In this document: positions 16,555 to 25,087 of the stretch, in pieces
How positions within the stretch are numbered: position 1 is the stretch's first letter
Layout: every line of letters begins with the position of its first letter
NCBI RefSeq assembly: GCF_014287775.1
Contig: NZ_JACOOZ010000001.1
Location: forward strand, 186,001-250,000
From: Eubacterium_G segne
GTDB taxonomy: Bacteria > Bacillota > Clostridia > Lachnospirales > Lachnospiraceae
Direction: 5' to 3'
DNA: 64,000 bases
The notes under the pieces: generated by a model
What the model was told of the DNA's origin: nothing
Databases searched by the model: none
What the model saw: the letters and a program-made list of their open reading frames with translations, nothing else
Program-made: the position numbers and the translations under genes

Positions 16555-17856
16555 TTATTTGTTAGCAGCTTTGTACTGAGCAGCCCAGCCCTGAACGAAT
16601 GCTGTCTTAACATCATCCCATGATCCGCCTGCGTCATATTTATTCATTGCTGCCACAAGACTTGCTCTCCATTCATCTACGTTAGGTGTGTAGTTGAATG
16701 TCCAGTCTACATTGTAGTTTCCTGCTTCAAGTAAATCGTTAGCATTCTTTAAGAATACGTTACCACTGTCTGCTGCATTCTTATAAGGGATTGCACCAAA
16801 CTGTTCTGCCATAACTTTTGTTCCTTCTTTTGATGTTACTAACCATTTCATAAAGTCAAGTGTTGCTTTCTGATCTGCTTCTGAAGCCTTAGCATTAACT
16901 GCCCAACAGTTTTCTGTTCCTGAACAAAGACCTGCTTTTTCTTCACCTTCAACTCCACAGTAAATTGGAATCATCTGCATATCATCATCTGAAATTGACT
17001 TTTTCAAAGCATCATATTCCCATGTACCATTCTGGTAGAATACTGCTTCGCCCTTCTTGAATTCGGCTTCAGCATCGTAACCACCTGTTGCTAAAGTATT
17101 CTTTTTATATTTGCTGTTGTTGATGTATAAATCCCAAACATTCTTAAAGTTCTCTAAATATGTTCCCTTAATTTCTGCAGGGGCTTCCTTCCATCCGTCA
17201 TCTCTTCCTTCATAGAATAAAGGCATGTTAGCTAAGTGACCTGTAAATCTCCAAGCTGAAGCATCATCAAGGCCTGATGATGTAAATGCATCAAATCCAA
17301 GCTTGTCTGCTCTCTTGTGGATATCTTCTGCAACTGACTTTAATGAAGCGAAATCCTTAATGTCTGTAATTTCATGTCCTGCTTTCTTAAGTAATTTCTT
17401 ATTTACAATAATTCCGTAACTTTCATAACAATAACCAATTGATGCAACCTTACCGTTTTCATCTGTTAAGTTAAATGCATCTGTATTTAATTCATTGTAA
17501 ACATCTGTACCTTTAAGATCGATGCAATAATCATTCCAAGTCTTAACTGCTGCCTGGTTACCAACAACAAATAATGTTGGAGCTGCTGACTTACCCATCT
17601 CAGATGTCAATGTTGAATTGTAGTTTCCTGAAGCTGCTGTAACTACTTTTACCTTTACTCCTTTTTCTTTCTCATATGTCTTTGCAATTCCCTGTAAAGC
17701 TTCATCTGCTTCAGGTTTAAAGTTTAACCAGTAAACTGAACCCTTTGAATCTGAGCCTGTTTTTTCGCTCTTTGAACTGCTACCACAACCTGCTAATAAT
17801 CCTGCTACCATTGTTGCACACAATGCTACACCTAATAATTTCTTACGCATATTCAT
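16555..17856 (-). CDS. malE: Sugar-binding lipoprotein of the maltodextrin ABC transporter
   Basis: This is an extracellular substrate-binding lipoprotein. A lipoprotein signal peptide is visible: KKLLGVALCATMVAGLLAGCGSSSK with lipobox LAGC, so Cys24 would be the lipidated residue. The rest is a CUT1 solute-binding fold (433 residues) with the family segments FVVGNQAAVKTW, FMKWLVTSKEGTKVMAEQFGAIPY and a tryptophan-rich C-terminus. It leads the operon behind two LacI-type operators. Maltose or maltodextrin specificity is inferred from the linked malQ. Confidence 0.9.
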   Translation of the reverse strand: MNMRKKLLGVALCATMVAGLLAGCGSSSKSEKTGSDSKGSVYWLNFKPEADEALQGIAKTYEKEKGVKVKVVTAASGNYNSTLTSEMGKSAAPTLFVVGNQAAVKTWNDYCIDLKGTDVYNELNTDAFNLTDENGKVASIGYCYESYGIIVNKKLLKKAGHEITDIKDFASLKSVAEDIHKRADKLGFDAFTSSGLDDASAWRFTGHLANMPLFYEGRDDGWKEAPAEIKGTYLENFKNVWDLYINNSKYKKNTLATGGYDAEAEFKKGEAVFYQNGTWEYDALKKSISDDDMQMIPIYCGVEGEEKAGLCSGTENCWAVNAKASEADQKATLDFMKWLVTSKEGTKVMAEQFGAIPYKNAADSGNVFLKNANDLLEAGNYNVDWTFNYTPNVDEWRASLVAAMNKYDAGGSWDDVKTAFVQGWAAQYKAANK

Positions 17857-17930
17857 TTCTCCTTTTCTTAAAAGTTTCTATTTAGGTTCTCCGTCATTTC
17901 CAAATAATTGTTTGTACTTACAATCTGTTT

Positions 17931-17978
17931 GGAAACGTTTCCTATGTACTGATGGTAGCACTTTTCGGAAACGTTTAC
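17931..17978. promoter_or_regulatory. Two LacI/CcpA-type operators upstream of malE
   Basis: GGAAACGTTTCC (a perfect 12-base palindrome) and GGAAACGTTTAC lie 36 bases apart, 75-122 bases ahead of the malE start. Both fit LacI-family half-sites with the central CG; they can serve the local LacI regulator, CcpA, or both. The remaining 320 bases up to the next gene are AT-rich and show nothing else I can support. Confidence 0.85.
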
Positions 17979-18300
17979 AATACTATTTTCACCATTTCTT
18001 CACAATTCAGCCTTTTAGCTAATTTTTCGTCTTTTTTTTATGCATATTGCACAATCGTGAGACTGTTTTTATGTTTTTTTTATGCAGTTAGAATATATTT
18101 ATCGCTTTTCCTTCTAGTAAATATACTATTATACAAGACTTTTTTCTATTTGATTGTTAGAATTTCAAGAATGATTTTTAATATTTTTAGATGTGATTTT
18201 ACTTTGATTTTTTTATCTTAGATTAAAAAACTAAACCCGTACTTTGATAACTGAAAATAGCTAAAAAAGTCTAATTTACAACCATGTGACATTTATACTC

Positions 18301-18627
18301 TTAATACAATTTTGCACCTGCTGGGATTGCATCATCTAACATTACCAGATTCAGTTTTTCTTCTCCATTTACATTGTGAATTGCAGAAAGAAGCATACCA
18401 CATGAATCTATTCCCATCATAGAACGTGGTGGAAGATTTACGATTGCAAGTAAAGTTTTACCTGCAAGTTCCTCCGGCTCGTAAAATGCATGTACTCCTG
18501 AAAGAATAGTCCTTTCATTCTCTGTACCATCATCAAGTGTAAATCTAAGAAGTTTCTTACTCTTAGGTACCGCCTCACAATTTTTTACCTCCGAAGGAAC
18601 TTTATATACTATACGTTTTTCTGACAT
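18301..18627 (-). CDS. Free-standing MetRS C-terminal-type tRNA-binding domain
   Basis: The 108 residues are a single OB-fold tRNA-binding domain (EMAP/Trbp111 type). They are almost the same as the C-terminal appendix of clostridial methionyl-tRNA synthetase (CEAVPKSKKLLRFTLDDG...MMGIDSCGMLLSAIH...IPAGAKLY), without any synthetase body. AGGAG precedes the ATG and the start codes a short replacement N-terminus (MSEKRIVYKVPSEV), so this is an intact small gene, not a torn fragment. Such proteins bind tRNA or act as dimerising chaperone-like factors (CsaA/Trbp111). A second copy, clearly truncated, lies at 46.5 kb. Confidence 0.88.
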   Translation of the reverse strand: MSEKRIVYKVPSEVKNCEAVPKSKKLLRFTLDDGTENERTILSGVHAFYEPEELAGKTLLAIVNLPPRSMMGIDSCGMLLSAIHNVNGEEKLNLVMLDDAIPAGAKLY

Positions 18628-18691
18628 AATCGATTCTCCTCACACATCTTCATTTATGTCTTACACATCCGTTCACAACTATTTTCATACT

Positions 18692-19861
18692 TCATACCAG
18701 TATCTCATCCAGCAAAGTTCTATATTTTTCATTCAAAGATGCTGTCATTAAATTATACCATACTTCTCTTGTGTATCTTCCATTTTCTATACACCATATC
18801 TTATAATGAAGTTCGTTACTCTTAGTATGTAAATCGACAGGTATATCTGGTTCACATTCTGAATATTTCTTTATATATTCCGACATTTCATATTGATTTT
18901 TTGTACAGTCAATATGTGTAAAACAATCATCCTCTGGATAATACATACCGTGTAAAAAAGTAGTTATACAATACTTTCCCTTTGACGCTGTATCTCTGTA
19001 TGGAAGTGTCTCCAATTCAATATGCCAAAAGTCCTTTTTACTGTTATTATCGACTTTCTTCTTTATCACTAATAAAAGTTTATCTGCTGTGTTTTCATCT
19101 ATATGAATTGTTATAGTTTTTGGATTTTTTAAAATAGAATCTTTAAAATGGAACTGTGGTCCCCTATACTTTTCAAAATTCAAAGTTGAATATGATATTG
19201 CCTGATTTATGGGCAAAGCCAATCGTTCATCTAGCCTTAATAAAATATTCCCATCTTTTACCTGCTCAGTGATTATTCTTGCAAACGCTGGCATTGTATC
19301 CCCAAACTGCATTGTATTTGTATTGGTTAATATACTGTACAGATAGGCTATCCCTTCAAACACAAAATAATCTCGCTTAAATTCAACCCCATCAACCACC
19401 GTCAAATCATACTGGTTTGTTTTGTGTGATAAAACTTGCCCTTCAATAAGATTCTTTATATCTATTCTCTTCTCAAGGAATGTGTCTAAAATGTAACCCG
19501 TCAAAACAAAAGCATATAATTCACTTAAATCATTTACGGCTTCATTTTCTTCTCCTTTTGCTACTGGTATTATGAATGTATAAGCATAATAATGTATCCA
19601 ATTATTAATGTCATTATCCAGCATGTATTGAAGCATATCGACTGTGCTAATCCCTGATTCATTAAATTTATCAATAACTATACCTATTAAATTTTCTAAA
19701 TACTTAGGAATCTCAAATTTTACAATGCGAGAAATTGCCATATAATGTAAATAATTCATCCGTATTGAAAAAATAAGATATTTAATGCTTTTATATTCAG
19801 CAGTTTCTGTAATATCTAATAAAAATTCATCTATTGTTTGATGATTGAACAATCTCTCCAA
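18692..19861 (-). CDS. Uncharacterised 389-aa protein next to DUF1016 nuclease
   Basis: I do not recognise the family. The protein is soluble, with no signal peptide or clear membrane helix; the N-terminal two thirds look helical (EFLLDITETAEYKSIKYLIF, ...IPKYLENLIGIVIDKFNESG) and the last third mixes beta strands with aromatic, acidic segments (FLHGMYYPEDDCFTHIDCTKNQY, DLHTKSNELHYKIWCIENG). No nuclease or NTPase motif is evident. It follows the DUF1016 gene by 37 bases and precedes the tRNA-binding gene, in an accessory region rich in defence-type genes, so a role there is possible but unproven. Confidence 0.6.
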   Translation of the reverse strand: MERLFNHQTIDEFLLDITETAEYKSIKYLIFSIRMNYLHYMAISRIVKFEIPKYLENLIGIVIDKFNESGISTVDMLQYMLDNDINNWIHYYAYTFIIPVAKGEENEAVNDLSELYAFVLTGYILDTFLEKRIDIKNLIEGQVLSHKTNQYDLTVVDGVEFKRDYFVFEGIAYLYSILTNTNTMQFGDTMPAFARIITEQVKDGNILLRLDERLALPINQAISYSTLNFEKYRGPQFHFKDSILKNPKTITIHIDENTADKLLLVIKKKVDNNSKKDFWHIELETLPYRDTASKGKYCITTFLHGMYYPEDDCFTHIDCTKNQYEMSEYIKKYSECEPDIPVDLHTKSNELHYKIWCIENGRYTREVWYNLMTASLNEKYRTLLDEILV

Positions 19862-19898
19862 TCACATCACACTCCTATTTCTCACATTTTCAAAACTC

Positions 19899-20909
19899 TC
19901 AATCCTGTTGAGAGTTTTTCACCTCTTCCTCTGCAATATCATATAACTCAGCTAGTTTTCTCTGCAGAATACTCTTATCAATCAACTTAGTTTTATATTC
20001 AGCAATCATTGTCTGCGATAAACTTCTACTCAAAGAATATTCAACGACATCCGTATCAGCATTTTTACAAAGAATCATTCCTACACTCGGATTTTCATGA
20101 GGCTTCTTAATATCTCTATCCAATACCTCTAAATAAAAGTCCATTTTTCCCATATATTCAGGTTTGAAATCATCAATTTTTAAATCAATTGCAACTAAAC
20201 ACTGTAACTCTCTGTGATAAAAAAGAAGATCTACATAGTAATCATTATTTCCCACTTGGACATGATATTCTTCATCAATGAAAATAAAATCTCTTCCAAA
20301 TTCAAGAAGAAATTTTTTCATATTTTTCAAAATTGCTTTCTTTAAGTCATATTCTTTATATGGTTCTGGCAAATCAAGAAACTCTAACATATACATATCC
20401 CTAAGAACACCTGTCATATCTTTACTTTCGATTGCAGATGGGGCTTTTCCATTAGATAAAAGCAACCTCTCATAATATCCACTATCAATCTGTCTCGCCA
20501 ATTCTTTTGCCTTATATTTTTCCTTTGACGCAAGTTTTAGATAAAATTCTTTTTCTTCATAGCTTTTTGTTTTAGAGATAATATGCAGATTATTAGACCA
20601 TGTATTTTCTCTCAACAGCTTTGAGAGTTCTGGTTTATCCTTGTAAGTTTCATAAAACTGTTTCATTCTCCAAATATTTTGTGATGAATATCCTCTGATT
20701 CCGGGTTCTTTACTCAATATATATTCAGACAAAGCCTTCACAGTAGACTTGCCCCAACCATTTACATCAATTTGTTTTGAAACATACTTACCAATAGACC
20801 AATATAAATCAATAATTGTAGAATTAACCTGATACTCAGCTTTCTGTTTTGCCGAATAAATCATTCCAAGTACGTTCTCAAATACTCCCGTAATTTCAAT
20901 CTCGCTCAT
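19899..20909 (-). CDS. DUF1016 (YhcG) family PD-(D/E)XK nuclease
   Basis: The protein has the two-part YhcG architecture: an N-terminal DUF1016 helical/HTH-like domain (IIDLYWSIGKYVSKQ..GWGKSTVKALSEYIL, SSQNIWRMKQFYETY) and a C-terminal PDDEXK fold with the nuclease core YYVDLLFYHRELQCLVAIDLK, in which D and the DLK (ExK-like) triad are visible, followed by MGKMDFYLEVLDRD and VGMILCKNADTDVVEYSLS. Members are common in defence islands and near type I restriction loci. A catalytic role on DNA is inferred from the fold. Confidence 0.9.
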   Translation of the reverse strand: MSEIEITGVFENVLGMIYSAKQKAEYQVNSTIIDLYWSIGKYVSKQIDVNGWGKSTVKALSEYILSKEPGIRGYSSQNIWRMKQFYETYKDKPELSKLLRENTWSNNLHIISKTKSYEEKEFYLKLASKEKYKAKELARQIDSGYYERLLLSNGKAPSAIESKDMTGVLRDMYMLEFLDLPEPYKEYDLKKAILKNMKKFLLEFGRDFIFIDEEYHVQVGNNDYYVDLLFYHRELQCLVAIDLKIDDFKPEYMGKMDFYLEVLDRDIKKPHENPSVGMILCKNADTDVVEYSLSRSLSQTMIAEYKTKLIDKSILQRKLAELYDIAEEEVKNSQQD

Positions 20910-20952
20910 ACCTTATCCTCCTTACTTCACCTGCCATACATTTACTCTTTTA

Positions 20953-21480
20953 TTATATCATTTTATACAGTTGATCAACTTCTGCTTCGTATACTGATTC
21001 AGTATGAGTATCAAATAGCACCCACTCCACCAGATCAAAACAATCCGGATTATCCTGCAAGAACCTATTTACTGTATGTACTGCAATCTTTGCTGCTAAC
21101 TCAACCGGAAAACTATATACTCCCGTTGATATAGAAGGAAATGCAATAGACCTGATTCCATTATCCATTGCCAGCTTCATGGAATTAAAATAGCAGTTAG
21201 CAAGAAGTTCCTCTTCTTTATTTCTGCCACCATTCCATATCGGTCCTACAGTATGTATCACATAATCACATGGCAGATTATAGCCTTTTGTTATCTTTGC
21301 TTCTCCAGTCTCACATCCATGAAGTGTCATACACTCTGCCAGAAGCTCCGGTCCTGCTGCTCTATGAATTGCACCATCCACACCACCTCCACCAAGAAGT
21401 GAATTGTTAGCCGCATTTACGATTGCCTGCACATCTGTTACTTTTGTTATGTCACCTTTTATCGTTTTAATCAAATACAC
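20953..21480 (-). CDS. Macro-domain O-acetyl-ADP-ribose deacetylase (MacroD/YmdB type)
   Basis: The 175 residues form a single macro domain: GDITKVTDVQAIVNAANN, then GGGGVDGAIHRAAG (catalytic loop 1 with the Asp of GVDGAIH), CDYVIHTVGPIW, and SISTGVYSFP (loop 2). These are MacroD-type signatures; such enzymes hydrolyse O-acetyl-ADP-ribose and remove ADP-ribose from acidic residues. It lies between a YccF gene and the DUF1016 nuclease, one of three ADP-ribose-processing genes within 6 kb. Confidence 0.93.
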   Translation of the reverse strand: MYLIKTIKGDITKVTDVQAIVNAANNSLLGGGGVDGAIHRAAGPELLAECMTLHGCETGEAKITKGYNLPCDYVIHTVGPIWNGGRNKEEELLANCYFNSMKLAMDNGIRSIAFPSISTGVYSFPVELAAKIAVHTVNRFLQDNPDCFDLVEWVLFDTHTESVYEAEVDQLYKMI

Positions 21481-21500
21481 CTTTCTTACCTGCCTGTTTA

Positions 21501-21860
21501 TTATATTACCTCTGCCCCAAATGGCATTAGAGACAATTTTGCAATTTTAAAAAACTGTTTTCCGAAAGGAATTCCTATAATTGTTATACAACATATCATA
21601 CCTGCCACAGCATTTCCAACTGCCATAGGGATTCCTGATACAATCAGCCAGATAATATTTGCAATTAAGCTAACTGCACCGCCGCCATATACCACTTCTT
21701 TTCCAAACGGAAAAAATGCCAAACCTGCAAACTTAAAGCACTGTAAGCCTATCGGTATTCCTATTATGGAAATGCACCACAGGCAACCTGCCAAAACCCA
21801 CGACAGTCCACTCATCAATCCACCACATATAAACCAAAATATATTTCCTAATATGCTCAT
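21501..21860 (-). CDS. YccF domain inner-membrane protein
   Basis: The 119 residues contain two near-duplicate YccF units (WCISIIGIPIGLQCFKFAGLAFFPFGKEV and CCITIIGIPFGKQFFKIAKLSLMPFGAEV) separated by a hydrophobic stretch (ANIIWLIVSGIPMAVGN), the hallmark of the family (PF03733). The function is unknown. It follows the PPOX gene in a codirectional accessory series. The gene's start overlaps the TGA of a small upstream remnant frame. Confidence 0.88.
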   Translation of the reverse strand: MSILGNIFWFICGGLMSGLSWVLAGCLWCISIIGIPIGLQCFKFAGLAFFPFGKEVVYGGGAVSLIANIIWLIVSGIPMAVGNAVAGMICCITIIGIPFGKQFFKIAKLSLMPFGAEVI

Positions 21861-21861
21861 A

Positions 21862-21945
21862 TCAATATTCCTTCTCTATCTCTCCATCTATTCCATACAT
21901 TTTCTTGAATGCATCAAGGGCTGCCTGTACCATTCATCCTTAGTC
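21862..21945 (-). pseudogene. Short frameshifted 3-prime gene remnant
   Basis: Between the PPOX and YccF genes the minus strand reads KDEWYRQ in one frame and ALDAFKKMYGIDGEIEKEY in the next, as if one base had been gained or lost in an older reading frame. It is too short to name. It may equally be chance. Confidence 0.25.
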
Positions 21946-21946
21946 A

Positions 21947-22339
21947 CTAAAACTTCACTACTTCCGGCTCATGTGTAAATGATGAAAATGTAGCTGTCGC
22001 ATTTTTAAAATAGAATACCTCGGTATTTCCATCATCTGCTGAGTACATATTCTGTAAAGATGGATAATCATCGAGCATAGACTGTCTTGCTTCTCTTCTG
22101 TCATCTTCTATAAGTTCTCCGGCTACACGAAGCCACTCGCCATTTTTAAATGCACAGATTTCTACCTTCGGGTTTGCGTGAATCTGCTTTGAAACATCCT
22201 TTACCTTGCCAGTCTGAATATACAACTTTCCTTCAAAAATGTGTGCTGTTCCAAAAGGTCTTACCCTTGGCTGGTCACCTTCTACTGTTGCCAAATAATA
22301 TGTCTCTGCTTCTTTTAAAAATTTTACTACTCGTTCCAT
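21947..22339 (-). CDS. Pyridoxamine 5-phosphate oxidase-related flavin-binding protein
   Basis: Starting at MERVVKFLKEAETYYLATVEG (CAGGAGG is well placed before this ATG; the longer open frame is dismissed), the product is about 130 residues. It is a split-beta-barrel fold of the PPOX family, with RVRPFGTAHIFEGKLYIQTGK as the FMN-phosphate-binding strand pair and EICAFKNGEWLRVAGEL following. Small members reduce or bind flavins and related cofactors; the exact reaction cannot be read. It follows the 66-residue basic protein. Confidence 0.88.
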   Translation of the reverse strand: MERVVKFLKEAETYYLATVEGDQPRVRPFGTAHIFEGKLYIQTGKVKDVSKQIHANPKVEICAFKNGEWLRVAGELIEDDRREARQSMLDDYPSLQNMYSADDGNTEVFYFKNATATFSSFTHEPEVVKF

Positions 22340-22358
22340 GATGTAATCCTCCTGATAG

Positions 22359-22559
22359 TTACTTAAATAAATCCATAATGCCAAAGTTCGTCTTCTTATA
22401 AACCTTATTGTAAGCTGCTTTCTTTGGATTCTTAATCCATCCTGCACCTTTTTTTCCGTACCCTGGAATTAAAGCTTTCTTAACAGCTCGCTTGGCTTTT
22501 CCTGTTGTTCTTGCCTTTATTGATTTCTTTATACTCGGTGTTCTCATTCCAAACTTCAT
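22359..22559 (-). CDS. Small highly basic protein (66 aa), unknown
   Basis: The sequence is lysine-rich (MKFGMRTPSIKKSIKARTTG, IPGYGKKGAGWIKNPKKAAY) with an aromatic end (FGIMDLFK). GGAGG stands ahead of the ATG. I recognise it only as a recurring hypothetical protein of clostridial accessory regions; its charge suggests nucleic acid or membrane contact. It has no signal peptide. Confidence 0.6.
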   Translation of the reverse strand: MKFGMRTPSIKKSIKARTTGKAKRAVKKALIPGYGKKGAGWIKNPKKAAYNKVYKKTNFGIMDLFK

Positions 22560-22630
22560 CTTAATCGCCTCCGTTGTTTCAAAAAATCACCTGTTATTAC
22601 TATCTATCAACAATAGAATTATACCACCAT

Positions 22631-22936
22631 TTACCCCTCTTCAACAAACACAATGCCATAGATTTTCTCAGATGCCAGTTCATTAATCTTATCTATTTCA
22701 CATCCAGTCTGTTCCATCAGTCTTTCTAGTTGCTCCTTTGTGCACTGATATGCATAGCTTCCCCAGTCCACTTGCTTTTCATTGTCAAAAAGCTTATTGG
22801 CTATATCAAGAAATTCTCATCCTCCAAGTTTATATACTCGATTGTTCTCAACCAATATATTGTATGGATCTTTATTCTCGTTCCATGATACCAACTTGTC
22901 ACTTTGTATTTCTCCATAATAAATAGATGACAACAT
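22631..22936 (-). pseudogene. Small gene interrupted by an in-frame TGA
   Basis: A frame starting MLSSIYYGEIQSDKLVSWNE, with AGGAGG before the ATG and coupled to the end of the SIMPL gene, reads 39 codons to a TGA at 22819-22817. It then continues in the same frame for 61 coding-like codons (EFLDIANKLFDNEKQVDWGS...IYGIVFVEEG) to a TAA. The simplest reading is a nonsense mutation, for example TGG to TGA after Gly39. There is no selenocysteine context visible. The family is unknown to me. Confidence 0.6.
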
Positions 22937-22948
22937 GCAATCAACCTC

Positions 22949-23614
22949 CTAAGCGATTTGCCAGACTACAGTTACTGTATCAGTAACATCTATATCGTCT
23001 GCTTCAATATCTATGTCATATGCTGCCAGTGCACTCATTTCACATTCCGTACACTCCATTAATCTCATTTCATTCATTGGCTTTGTTACAAAATCTATCT
23101 TTCCCCAGGAATAATCAATCGCCTGTATTTCACCCAGTTTCACATTCGCTGCTGTTGTAAGTACCTGTGCCTTTTGAATGGAATCCTCAATCGCTTTATG
23201 TAACAGCTCATTTTTACATTTTTCTACATCAGCTACAGTATATTCAATAGAAAACTCCGGTTTTAATGAACTATGTGCCAAAGCATATAGCACCTGTCCC
23301 AGCTTTTTGTTATCAGAAGCAAACTCTATTTTCATATGATGAATATACTTATATCCCTCAAATCTTCGCTTCCAACTCTTATCCCTGTCCTGATAGCTTT
23401 CATATTCTGTATCAACATTAAAATATACTGTTTTAAGGTCTTTTCTCTGAAATCCAAGTTTTTCAAATAAATCCTTGAGCAGCTCTGTATCTTCTGTTGA
23501 TCTGCGAAGAGTATCTTCATATTCATGGCAAAGTTCTTCCTTGTTTACATATAATCGGATCATATCCGGCTTTACCGCTAATTTTCCTTTTCCCGTAACT
23601 TTAATTGTTCTCAT
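22949..23614 (-). CDS. SIMPL domain protein (DUF541)
   Basis: The product is a 221-residue SIMPL-type protein: the opening TIKVTGKGKLAVKPDMIRLYV is the typical first strand (G.G....P D.. .. V), and the middle keeps the YTVADVEKCKNELLHKAIEDSIQKAQVLT helix and C-terminal ADDIDVTDTVTVVWQIA strand. Family members are named after an interaction in mouse innate signalling; the bacterial function is open. There is no signal peptide. The start overlaps the ADP-ribosylglycohydrolase stop, so it belongs to that unit. Confidence 0.85.
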   Translation of the reverse strand: MRTIKVTGKGKLAVKPDMIRLYVNKEELCHEYEDTLRRSTEDTELLKDLFEKLGFQRKDLKTVYFNVDTEYESYQDRDKSWKRRFEGYKYIHHMKIEFASDNKKLGQVLYALAHSSLKPEFSIEYTVADVEKCKNELLHKAIEDSIQKAQVLTTAANVKLGEIQAIDYSWGKIDFVTKPMNEMRLMECTECEMSALAAYDIDIEADDIDVTDTVTVVWQIA

Positions 23615-24929
23615 CAACTTTTATCTTCCTTTCATTCTCATAATGTTCATATCCATTGATTAAAAGCTCTATCATCTTCTTTGGCATCTGAATATACTTA
23701 CCAAACGGATTAATTACAATTCCATTTACCTGTTCCCAATTAAGAGCCAGACGAAGTATTGATTCAATAGACTGATTCATCTGCACATTTCCAGCAGAAC
23801 CCTTATGCATTTCATCAGAAGATGTAAATACTCCAATCCATTCTTTTTCATCAGCATCTTTTACAGTTTCTATTTTAAGTCTTACATCATGGTCAAGTGA
23901 ACTCGTGTCACCAGCCTTTACTTTACTTATCTGTTCTTCCGACATAAAAGGATTTTCCGTAATATATGGAACAACAACTTCTCCTGCCTGCTGCATTCTT
24001 GTTACCATAACTTCCATAAATAACAACATTCCATTTTTATCCTGCTGAATATAATACTGATCGATTGCTGCCTCAATCATCTGATTTGCCTGTATCTCAT
24101 CCATTTCATCCGAATAAGTATCCATGCTCCTGCCAAGAGCATGATCAAATTCATCAAGAACATCCGTCATCAGTCCCTTATCAATCCGACTTTTACACTC
24201 TGCAATCAGCACAGCAGGGATTCCGTAAAATGCTTCTGCAATACTTCCTGTAATGGCTCCAAGTGTATCCGTATCTCCACCAAGTGATACTGCATTACGC
24301 ACTGCGTCCTCAAAATCTTTGGATTCCAGAAATGCGATAATTGCTTCTGGCACCGTTTCCTGACAGCTTTCAACATGATGGTAGTAAGGTCGGATATTAT
24401 CCAATGTTCTACTCAGATCATAATGAAACTCCCTCTCTATATACTCTTTGATTTCTTCTTTTGAAGAGCCATTCCTTGCCATGTATATTGCACTTGCTGT
24501 TGCTTCTGCACCCTTTATACCTTCCAGATGATTATGTGTCACATTTGCTGTCGCTCTTGCTACCTCTCTTGTTCTTTCAATTGAATCATAAAGCCAGCCT
24601 GCCGCTGACACTCTCATGGCAGAACCATTTCCATAGCTTCCGTATGGTTTTGGATTTTTTTCTTTAAGCCAATGTCTGAAGCTTCCACCATAACCTGCAT
24701 GTGGATATCTTTTTCCCCAATCCTGCATATTGGATGCTACTGCATCTTCAATTTCCTTTACTGCAGCTTTTGGTCCGACTGCAAGAAGAGCCTCTCCAAC
24801 TGCTATTGTCATAACAGAATCATCTGTAAAGCCACAGCCTTCACTAAACAAATCAAAGTTCTTTGTTTTATCACCTCTGTCAAACTCAAACGTGCTCCCA
24901 ATAATATCTCCTAAAATCGCTCCGTACAT
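23601..24929 (-). CDS. ADP-ribosylglycohydrolase fused to an SseB-like domain
   Basis: Residues 1-270 are a DraG/ARH-type ADP-ribosylglycohydrolase: the N-terminal MYGAILGDIIGSTFEF, the metal-binding FTDDSVMTIAVGEA and the C-terminal GGDTDTLGAITGSIAEAFYG carry the acidic dinuclear metal ligands. From about residue 300 on, the sequence (MEVMVTRMQQAG, ITENPFMSEEQISK, WIGVFTSSDEMHKG, VNGIVINPFGKY) matches SseB N-terminal-like domains. I set the start at MYGAILGD, five bases after GGAGG. The enzyme removes ADP-ribose from a protein or nucleic acid target; the target is unknown. Confidence 0.88.
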   Translation of the reverse strand: MYGAILGDIIGSTFEFDRGDKTKNFDLFSEGCGFTDDSVMTIAVGEALLAVGPKAAVKEIEDAVASNMQDWGKRYPHAGYGGSFRHWLKEKNPKPYGSYGNGSAMRVSAAGWLYDSIERTREVARATANVTHNHLEGIKGAEATASAIYMARNGSSKEEIKEYIEREFHYDLSRTLDNIRPYYHHVESCQETVPEAIIAFLESKDFEDAVRNAVSLGGDTDTLGAITGSIAEAFYGIPAVLIAECKSRIDKGLMTDVLDEFDHALGRSMDTYSDEMDEIQANQMIEAAIDQYYIQQDKNGMLLFMEVMVTRMQQAGEVVVPYITENPFMSEEQISKVKAGDTSSLDHDVRLKIETVKDADEKEWIGVFTSSDEMHKGSAGNVQMNQSIESILRLALNWEQVNGIVINPFGKYIQMPKKMIELLINGYEHYENERKIKVDENN

Positions 24930-25049
24930 ATATGCCTCCAATCCCCGGATTACTCCGGCACCTCTCTTTCTTTGTTACAATATAAGTATAATTGAATGGC
25001 ATCTTTATATGGTCGCTGTTCGGGCGACACTTTTAAGATAAAAAACAAA

Positions 25050-25074
25050 CGCCGATACTATGTGAGTACCGACG
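25050..25074 (-). terminator. Terminator of the candidate defence operon
   Basis: On the minus strand CGTCGGTACT and AGTATCGGCG pair around a five-base loop and are followed by TTTGTTTTTT, just after the stop of the last small gene. It closes the operon that begins near 34.7 kb. Confidence 0.8.
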
Positions 25075-25087
25075 TAACATTTACTAA

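Noticed and set aside
17952..18221. 89-residue Phe-rich plus frame upstream of malE
   Set aside because: It spans the operator region, has biased low-complexity composition and no ribosome site; a chance frame in AT-rich DNA.
22817..22819. TGA read as selenocysteine
   Set aside because: No stem-loop typical of a bacterial SECIS directly follows, and no redox-motif context surrounds the codon; a nonsense change is simpler.
25013..25029. GTCGC...GCGAC mini-hairpin next to the operon terminator taken as a second terminator
   Set aside because: The stem is five bases with no T-run on the minus strand; probably incidental.
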